Shown: positions 53,031 to 62,105 of the stretch, piece after piece | Position numbering within the stretch: position 1 is the first letter of the stretch | Layout of the letters: each line of letters opens with the position of its first letter | Assembly: GCA_932294295.1 (NCBI GenBank) | Contig: OW028579.1 | Span: 10,228,370 to 10,292,369 of the forward strand | Source: Alitta virens | Taxonomy: Eukaryota; Annelida; Polychaeta; Phyllodocida; Nereididae | Direction of reading: 5' to 3' | DNA: 64,000 nucleotides | Position numbers and translations under genes: made by a program | The notes under the pieces: generated by a model | What the model was told of the DNA's origin: nothing | The model's input: the letters and a program-made list of their open reading frames with translations, nothing else | Database searches by the model: none

Positions 53031-54380
53031 GGTGTGAACAAAAGGTGTGAACAACAAACCCAAAAAAGGTGTGAACAACAAACCCAAAAAAGGTGTGAAC
53101 AAAAAACCCAAAAAAGGTGTGAACAACAAACCAAAAAAAGGTGTGAACAACAAACCAAAAAAGGTGTGAACAACAAACCAAAAAAAGGTGTGAACAACAA
53201 ACCCAAAAAAGGTGTGAACAACAAACCAAAAAAAGGTGTGAACAACAAACCCAAAAAAGGTGTGAACAACAAACCCAAAAAAGGTGTGAACAACAAACCC
53301 AAAAAAGGTGTGAACAACAAACCAAAAAAAGGTGTGAACAACAAACCCAAAAAAGGTGTGAACAACAAACCAAAAAAAGGTGTGAACAACACACCAAAAA
53401 AGGTGTGAACAACAAACCAAAAAAAGGTGTGAACAACAAACCAAAAAGGTGTGAACAACAAACCAAAAAAGGTGTGAACAACAAACCAAAAAAGGTGTGA
53501 ACAACAAACCAAAAAAAGGTGTGAACAACAAACCAAAAAAAGGTGTGAACAACAAACCAAAAAAAGGTGTGAACAACAAACCAAAAAAGGTGTGAACAAC
53601 AAACCAAAAAAAGGTGTGAACAACAAACCAAAAAAAGGTGCCAACAACAAACCAAAAAAAGGTGTGAACAACAAACCAAAAAAAGGTGTGAACAACAAAC
53701 CAAAAAAAGGTGTGAACAACAAACCAAAAAAGGTGTGAACAACAAACCAAAAAAAGGTGTGAACAACAAACCAAAAAAAGGTGTGAACAACAAACCAAAA
53801 AAGGTGTGAACAACAAACCAAACAAGGTGTGAACAACAAACCAAAAAAAGGTGTGAACAACAAACCAAAAAAAGGTGTGAACAACAAACCAAAAAAAGGT
53901 GTGAACAACAAACCAAAAAAGGTGTGAACAACAAACCGAAAAAAGGTGTGAACAACAAACCAAAAAAGGTGTGAACAAAAGGTGTGAACAACAAACCAAA
54001 AAAAGGTGTGAACAACAAACCAAAAAAAGGTGTGAACAACAAACCAAAAAAGGTGTGAACAACAAACCCAAAAAAGGTGTGAACAACAAACCAAAAAAAG
54101 GTGTGAACAACAAACCAAAAAAGGTGTGAACAAAAGGTGTGAACAACAAACCCAAAAAAGGTGTGAACAACAAACCCAAAAAAGGTGTGAACAACAAACC
54201 CAAAAAAGTTGTGAATAACAAACCCAAAAAAGGTGTGAACAACAAACCAAAAAAAGGTGTGAACAACAAACCAAAAAAAGGTGTGAACAACAAACCAAAA
54301 AAGGTGTGAACAACAAACCAAAAAAAGGTGTGAACAACAAACCAAAAAAAGGTGTGAACAACAAACCAAAAAAGGTGTGA
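53031..54380 (+). repeat. Copy 1 of a ~1.35-kb block (offset 1,997 bp)
   Basis: Shared markers are the 13-bp unit at 53,031 and 55,028, ACACACC at 53,389 and 55,386, a 22-bp unit, TGCC near 53,639 and 55,636, and AATAAC at 54,214 and 56,211. Private here are ACAAAAAACCC near 53,101 and a G-to-T change (AAGTTGTG) near 54,210. Confidence 0.87.
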
Positions 54381-55027
54381 ACAACAAACCAAAAAAGGTG
54401 TGAACAACAAACCAAAAAAAGGTGTGAACAACAAACCAAAAAAAGGTGTGAACAACAAACCAAAAAAGGTGTGAACAACAAACCGAAAAAAGGTGTGAAC
54501 AACAAACCAAAAAAGGTGTGAACAAAAGGTGTGAACAACAAACCAAAAAAAGGTGTGAACAACAAACCAAAAAAAGGTGTGAACAACAAACCAAAAAAGG
54601 TGTGAACAACAAACCCAAAAAAGGTGTGAACAACAAACCAAAAAAAGGTGTGAACAACAAACCAAAAAAGGTGTGAACAACAAACCCAAAAAAGGTGTGA
54701 ACAACAAACCCAAAAAAGGTGTGAACAACAAACCCAAAAAAGGTGTGAACAACAAACCCAAAAAAGGTGTGAACAACAAACCCAAAAAAGGTGTGAACAA
54801 CAAACCAAAAAATGGTGTGAACAACAAACCCAAAAAAGGTGTGAACAACAAACCCAAAAAAGGTGTGAACAACAAACCCAAAAAAGGTGTGAACAACAAA
54901 GCAAAAAAAGGTGTGAACAACAAACCAAAAAAGGTGTGAACAACAAACCAAACAAGGTGTGAACAACAAACCAAAAAAAGGTGTGAACAACAAACCAAAA
55001 AAAGGTGTGAACAACAAACCAAAAAAA

Positions 55028-56377
55028 GGTGTGAACAAAAGGTGTGAACAACAAACCCAAAAAAGGTGTGAACAACAAACCCAAAAAAGGTGTGAACAAC
55101 AAACCCAAAAAAGGTGTGAACAACAAACCAAAAAAAGGTGTGAACAACAAACCAAAAAAGGTGTGAACAACAAACCAAAAAAAGGTGTGAACAACAAACC
55201 CAAAAAAGGTGTGAACAACAAACCAAAAAAAGGTGTGAACAACAAACCCAAAAAAGGTGTGAACAACAAACCCAAAAAAGGTGTGAACAACAAACCCAAA
55301 AAAGGTGTGAACAACAAACCAAAAAAAGGTGTGAACAACAAACCCAAAAAAGGTGTGAACAACAAACCAAAAAAAGGTGTGAACAACACACCAAAAAAGG
55401 TGTGAACAACAAACCAAAAAAAGGTGTGAACAACAAACCAAAAAGGTGTGAACAACAAACCAAAAAAGGTGTGAACAACAAACCAAAAAAGGTGTGAACA
55501 ACAAACCAAAAAAAGGTGTGAACAACAAACCAAAAAAAGGTGTGAACAACAAACCAAAAAAAGGTGTGAACAACAAACCAAAAAAGGTGTGAACAACAAA
55601 CCAAAAAAAGGTGTGAACAACAAACCAAAAAAAGGTGCCAACAACAAACCAAAAAAAGGTGTGAACAACAAACCAAAAAAAGGTGTGAACAACAAACCAA
55701 AAAAAGGTGTGAACAACAAACCAAAAAAGGTGTGAACAACAAACCAAAAAAAGGTGTGAACAACAAACCAAAAAAAGGTGTGAACAACAAACCAAAAAAG
55801 GTGTGAACAACAAACCAAACAAGGTGTGAACAACAAACCAAAAAAAGGTGTGAACAACAAACCAAAAAAAGGTGTGAACAACAAACCAAAAAAAGGTGTG
55901 AACAACAAACCAAAAAAGGTGTGAACAACAAACCGAAAAAAGGTGTGAACAACAAACCAAAAAAGGTGTGAACAAAAGGTGTGAACAACAAACCAAAAAA
56001 AGGTGTGAACAACAAACCAAAAAAAGGTGTGAACAACAAACCAAAAAAGGTGTGAACAACAAACCCAAAAAAGGTGTGAACAACAAACCAAAAAAAGGTG
56101 TGAACAACAAACCAAAAAAGGTGTGAACAAAAGGTGTGAACAACAAACCCAAAAAAGGTGTGAACAACAAACCCAAAAAAGGTGTGAACAACAAACCCAA
56201 AAAAGGTGTGAATAACAAACCCAAAAAAGGTGTGAACAACAAACCAAAAAAAGGTGTGAACAACAAACCAAAAAAAGGTGTGAACAACAAACCAAAAAAG
56301 GTGTGAACAACAAACCAAAAAAAGGTGTGAACAACAAACCAAAAAAAGGTGTGAACAACAAACCAAAAAAGGTGTGA
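55028..56377 (+). repeat. Copy 2 of the ~1.35-kb block (offset 1,997 bp)
   Basis: It matches 53,031-54,380. The ACACACC unit that marks it also occurs near 60,279 and 63,238, so pieces of the same ancestral block are spread over the last 11 kb of the window. Confidence 0.86.
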
Positions 56378-58500
56378 ACAACAAACCAAAAAAAGGTGTG
56401 AACAACAAACCAAAAAAAGGTGCGAACAACAAACCAAAAAAAGGTGCGAACAACAAACCAAAAAAAGGTGTGAACAACAAACCAAAAAAAGGTGTGAACA
56501 ACAAACCAAAAAAAGGTGTAAACAACAAACCAAAAAAAGGTGTGAACAACAAACCAAAAAAAGGTGTGAACAACAAACCCAAAAAAGGTGTGAACAACAA
56601 ACCAAAAAAAGGTGTGAACAACAAACCAAAAAAAGGTGTGAGCAACAAACCAAAAAAAGGTGTGAACAACAAACCAAAAAAAGGTGTGAACAACAAACCA
56701 AAAAAAGGTGTGAACAACAAACCAAAAAAAGGTGTGAACAACAAACCAAAAAAAGGTGTGAACAACAAACCGAAAAAAGGTGTGAACAACAAACCAAAAA
56801 AAGGTGTTAACAACAAACCCAAAAAAGGTGTGAACAACAAACCAAAAAAAGGTGTGAACAACAAACCAAAAAAGGTGTGAACAACAAACCAAACAAGGTG
56901 TGAACAACAAACCAAAAAAAGGTGTGAACAACAAACCAAAAAAAGGTGTGAACAACAAACCGAAAAAAGGTGTGAACAACAAACCAAAAAAAGGTGTTAA
57001 CAACAAACCCAAAAAAGGTGTGAACAACAAACCAAAAAAAGGTGTGAACAACAAACCAAAAAAAGGTGTGAACAACAAACCGAAAAAAGGTGTGAACAAC
57101 AAACCAAAAAAAGGTGTTAACAACAAACCCAAAAAAGGTGTGAACAACAAACCCAAAAAAGGTGTGAACAACAAACCAAAAAAAGGTGTGAACAACAAAC
57201 CAAAAAAGGTGTGAACAAAAGGTGTGAACAACAAACCCAAAAAAGGTGTGAACAACAAACCCAAAAAAGGTGTGAACAACAAACCCAAAAAAGGTGTGAA
57301 TAACAAACCCAAAAAAGGTGTGAACAACAAACCAAAAAAAGGTGTGAACAACAAACCAAAAAAAGGTGTGAACAACAAACCAAAAAAGGTGTGAACAACA
57401 AACCAAAAAAAGGTGTGAACAACAAACCCAAAAAAGGTGTGAACAACAAACCAAAAAAAGGTGTGAACAACAAACCAAAAAAGGTGTGAACAACAAACCA
57501 AACAAGGTGTGAACAACAAACCAAAAAAAGGTGTGAACAACAAACCAAAAAAAGGTGTGAACAACAAACCGAAAAAAGGTGTGAACAACAAACCAAAAAA
57601 AGGTGTTAACAACAAACCCAAAAAAGGTGTGAACAACAAACCAAAAAAAGGTGTGAACAACAAACCAAAAAAAGGTGTGAACAACAAACCGAAAAAAGGT
57701 GTGAACAACAAACCAAAAAAAGGTGTTAACAACAAACCCAAAAAAGGTGTGAACAACAAACCCAAAAAAGGTGTGAACAACAAACCAAAAAAAGGTGTGA
57801 ACAACAAACCAAAAAAGGTGTGAACAAAAGGTGTGAACAACAAACCCAAAAAAGGTGTGAACAACAAACCCAAAAAAGGTGTGAACAACAAACCCAAAAA
57901 AGGTGTGAATAACAAACCCAAAAAAGGTGTGAACAACAAACCAAAAAAAGGTGTGAACAACAAACCAAAAAAAGGTGTGAACAACAAACCAAAAAAGGTG
58001 TGAACAACAAACCAAAAAAAGGTGTGAACAACAAACCAAAAAAAGGTGTGAACAACAAACCAAAAAAGGTGTGAACAACAAACCAAAAAAAGGTGTGAAC
58101 AACAAACCAAAAAAAGGTGCGAACAACAAACCAAAAAAAGGTGCGAACAACAAACCAAAAAAAGGTGTGAACAACAAACCAAAAAAAGGTGTGAACAACA
58201 AACCAAAAAAAGGTGTAAACAACAAACCAAAAAAAGGTGTGAACAACAAACCAAAAAAAGGTGTGAACAACAAACCCAAAAAAGGTGTGAACAACAAACC
58301 AAAAAAAGGTGTGAACAACAAACCAAAAAAAGGTGTGAGCAACAAACCAAAAAAAGGTGTGAACAACAAACCAAAAAAAGGTGTGAACAACAAACCAAAA
58401 AAAGGTGTGAACAACAAACCAAAAAAAGGTGTGAACAACAAACCAAAAAAAGGTGTGAACAACAAACCGAAAAAAGGTGTGAACAACAAACCAAAAAAAG
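56120..58500 (+). repeat. Two copies of a ~0.68-kb block (offset 1,697 bp)
   Basis: 56,120-56,803 and 57,817-58,500 share AATAAC at 56,211 and 57,908, a CG pair, a GTAAAC unit and the rare GAGCAAC at 56,640 and 58,337. A third AATAAC at 57,299 marks a related 609-bp repeat (56,900 and 57,509 are equivalent starts). Confidence 0.88.
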
Positions 58501-59202
58501 GTGTTAACAACAAACCCAAAAAAGGTGTGAACAACAAACCAAAAAAAGGTGTGAACAACAAACCAAAAAAAGGTGTGAACAACAAACCGAAAAAAGGTGT
58601 GAACAACAAACCAAAAAAAGGTGTTAACAACAAACCCAAAAAAGGTGTGAACAACAAACCAAAAAAAGGTGTGAACAACAAACCAAAAAAAGGTGTGAAC
58701 AACAAACCAAAAAAAGGTGTGAACAACAAACCCAAAAAAGGTGTGAACAACAAACCAAAAAAAGGTGTGAACAACAAACCAAAAAAAGGTGTGAACAACA
58801 AACCCAAAAAAGGTGTGAACAACAAACCAAAAAATGGTGTGAACAACAAACCCAAAAAAGGTGTGAACAACAAACCCAAAAAAGGTGTGAACAACAAACC
58901 CAAAAAAGGTGTGAACAACAAAGCAAAAAAAGGTGTGAACAACAAACCAAAAAAGGTGTGAACAACAAACCAAACAAGGTGTGAACAACAAACCAAAAAA
59001 AGGTGTGAACAACAAACCAAAAAAAGGTGTGAACAACAAACCGAAAAAAGGTGTGAACAACAAACCAAAAAAAGGTGTTAACAACAAACCCAAAAAAGGT
59101 GTGAACAACAAACCAAAAAAAGGTGTGAACAACAAACCAAAAAAAGGTGTGAACAACAAACCGAAAAAAGGTGTGAACAACAAACCAAAAAAAGGTGTTA
59201 AC
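56806..59202 (+). repeat. Cluster of GTTAAC-bearing 120-bp pentamers
   Basis: GTTAAC occurs at 56,806, 56,996, 57,116, 57,605, 57,725, 58,503, 58,623, 59,077 and 59,197. Four successive pairs are exactly 120 bp apart (five 24-bp units: TT-type B, A, A, CCG, A). This is half of all GTTAAC monomers seen, in 2.4 kb, so the pentamer has spread locally inside larger duplications. Confidence 0.9.
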
Positions 59203-59767
59203 AACAAACCCAAAAAAGGTGTGAACAACAAACCAAAAAAAGGTGTGAACAACAAACCAAAAAAAGGTGTGAACAACAAACCCAAAAAAGGTGTGAACAA
59301 CAAACCAAAAAAAGGTGTGAACAACAAACCAAAAAAAGGTGTAAACAACAAACCCAAAAAAGGTGTGAACAACAAACCAAAAAATGGTGTGAACAACAAA
59401 CCCAAAAAAGGTGTGAACAACAAACCCAAAAAAGGTGTGAACAACAAACCCAAAAAAGGTGTGAACAACAAAGCAAAAAAAGGTGTGAACAACAAACCAA
59501 AAAAGGTGTGAACAACAAACCAAACAAGGTGTGAACAACAAACCAAAAAAAGGTGTGAACAACAAACCAAAAAAAGGTGTGAACAACAAACCAAAAAAAG
59601 GTGTGAACAACAAACCAAAAAAAGGTGTGAACAACAAACCAAAAAAGGTGTGAACAACAAACCAAAAAAAGGTGTGAACAACAAACCAAAAAAGGTGTGA
59701 ACAACAAACCCAAAAAAGGTGTGAACAACAAACCAAAAAAAGGTGTGAACAACAAACCAAAAAAGGT

Positions 59768-60298
59768 GTGAACAAAAGGTGTGAACAACAAACCAAAAAA
59801 AGGTGTGAACAACAAACCAAAAAAAGGTGTGAACAACAAACCAAAAAAAGGTGTGAACAACAAACCAAAAAAGGTGTGAACAACAAACCAAAAAAAGGTG
59901 TGAACAACAAACCAAAAAAAGGTGTGAACAAAAGGTGTGAACAACAAACCCAAAAAAGGTGTGAACAACAAACCCAAAAAAGGTGTGAACAACAAACCCA
60001 AAAAAGGTGTGAACAACAAACCAAAAAAAGGTGTGAACAACAAACCAAAAAAGGTGTGAACAACAAACCAAAAAAAGGTGTGAACAACAAACCCAAAAAA
60101 GGTGTGAACAACAAACCAAAAAAAGGTGTGAACAACAAACCCAAAAAAGGTGTGAACAACAAACCCAAAAAAGGTGTGAACAACAAACCCAAAAAAGGTG
60201 TGAACAACAAACCAAAAAAAGGTGTGAACAACAAACCCAAAAAAGGTGTGAACAACAAACCAAAAAAAGGTGTGAACAACACACCAAAAAAGGTGTGA
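59768..60298 (+). repeat. Dispersed copy of 52,878-53,408 (offset 6,890 bp)
   Basis: The unit order from a 13-bp unit through a type A run, a second 13-bp unit, three type B units and the terminal ACACACC unit is the same as at 52,878-53,408, without the private ACAAAAAACCC change of that copy. The region after it (60,299-61,500) is a mix of 22-, 23- and 13-bp units, a CG pair near 61,054 and TGCC near 60,505 and 61,314, with no gene. Confidence 0.82.
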
Positions 60299-61584
60299 AC
60301 AACAAACCAAAAAAAGGTGTGAACAACAAACCAAAAAGGTGTGAACAACAAACCAAAAAAGGTGTGAACAACAAACCAAAAAAGGTGTGAACAACAAACC
60401 CAAAAAAGGTGTGAACAACAAACCAAAAAAAGGTGTGAACAACAAACCAAAAAAAGGTGTGAACAACAAACCAAAAAAGGTGTGAACAACAAACCAAAAA
60501 AAGGTGCCAACAACAAACCAAAAAAAGGTGTGAACAACAAACCAAAAAAAGGTGTGAACAACAAACCAAAAAAAGGTGTGAACAACAAACCAAAAAAGGT
60601 GTGAACAACAAACCAAAAAAGGTGTGAACAACAAACCCAAAAAAGGTGTGAACAACAAACCAAAAAAAGGTGTGAACAACAAACCAAAAAAGGTGTGAAC
60701 AAAAGGTGTGAACAACAAACCCAAAAAAGGTGTGAACAACAAACCCAAAAAAGGTGTGAACAACAAACCCAAAAAAGGTGTGAACAACAAACCCAAAAAA
60801 GGTGTGAACAACAAACCAAAAAAAGGTGTGAACAACAAACCAAAAAAGGTGTGAACAAAAGGTGTGAACAACAAACCCAAAAAAGGTGTGAACAACAAAC
60901 CCAAAAAAGGTGTGAACAACAAACCCAAAAAAGGTGTGAACAACAAACCCAAAAAAGGTGTGAACAACAAACCCAAAAAAGGTGTGAACAACAAACCAAA
61001 AAAGGTGTGAACAACAAACCAAAAAAAGGTGTGAACAACAAACCAAAAAAAGGTGCGAACAACAAACCAAAAAAAGGTGCGAACAACAAACCAAAAAAGG
61101 TGTGAACAACAAACCAAAAAAGGTGTGAACAACAAACCAAAAAAAGGTGTGAACAACAAACCAAAAAAGGTGTGAACAACAAACCAAAAAAGGTGTGAAC
61201 AACAAACCCAAAAAAGGTGTGAACAACAAACCAAAAAAAGGTGTGAACAACAAACCAAAAAAAGGTGTGAACAACAAACCAAAAAAGGTGTGAACAACAA
61301 ACCAAAAAAAGGTGCCAACAACAAACCAAAAAAAGGTGTGAACAACAAACCAAAAAAAGGTGTGAACAACAAACCAAAAAAAGGTGTGAACAACAAACCA
61401 AAAAAGGTGTGAACAACAAACCAAAAAAGGTGTGAACAACAAACCCAAAAAAGGTGTGAACAACAAACCAAAAAAAGGTGTGAACAACAAACCAAAAAAG
61501 GTGTGAACAAAAGGTGTGAACAACAAACCCAAAAAAGGTGTGAACAACAAACCCAAAAAAGGTGTGAACAACAAACCAAAAAAA

Positions 61585-61600
61585 GGTGTGAACCCAAAAA
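61585..61600 (+). repeat. Unique 16-bp truncated monomer
   Basis: The unit reads GGTGTGAACCCAAAAA. It is a type B unit lacking eight internal bases (ACAACAAA or equivalent), and I saw no other copy in the window. It makes a useful single-copy anchor for mapping. Confidence 0.9.
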
Positions 61601-62105
61601 GGTGTGAACAACAAACCAAAAAAAGGTGTGAACAACAAACCAAAAAAGGTGTGAACAAAAGGTGTGAACAACAAACCAAAAAAAGGTGTGAACAACAAAC
61701 CAAAAAAAGGTGTGAACAACAAACCAAAAAAAGGTGTGAACAACAAACCAAAAAAGGTGTGAACAACAAACCAAAAAAAGGTGTGAACAACAAACCAAAA
61801 AAAGGTGTGAACAAAAGGTGTGAACAACAAACCCAAAAAAGGTGTGAACAACAAACCCAAAAAAGGTGTGAACAACAAACCCAAAAAAGGTGTGAACAAC
61901 AAACCAAAAAAAGGTGTGAACAACAAACCAAAAAAGGTGTGAACAACAAACCAAAAAAAGGTGTGAACAACAAACCCAAAAAAGGTGTGAACAACAAACC
62001 AAAAAAAGGTGTGAACAACAAACCCAAAAAAGGTGTGAACAACAAACCCAAAAAAGGTGTGAACAACAAACCAAAAAAAGGTGTGAACAACAAACCAAAA
62101 AAGGT

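Noticed and set aside
17483..56797. Giant minus-strand reading frame of over 13,000 codons, and others of 500-7,300 codons
   Set aside because: The reverse-complement monomer has no stop in any frame, so length carries no coding signal. Starts are TTG- or GTG-type within the repeat, the phase wanders among three repeat peptides at each 23- or 13-bp unit, and no domain, start context or non-repeat sequence is present.
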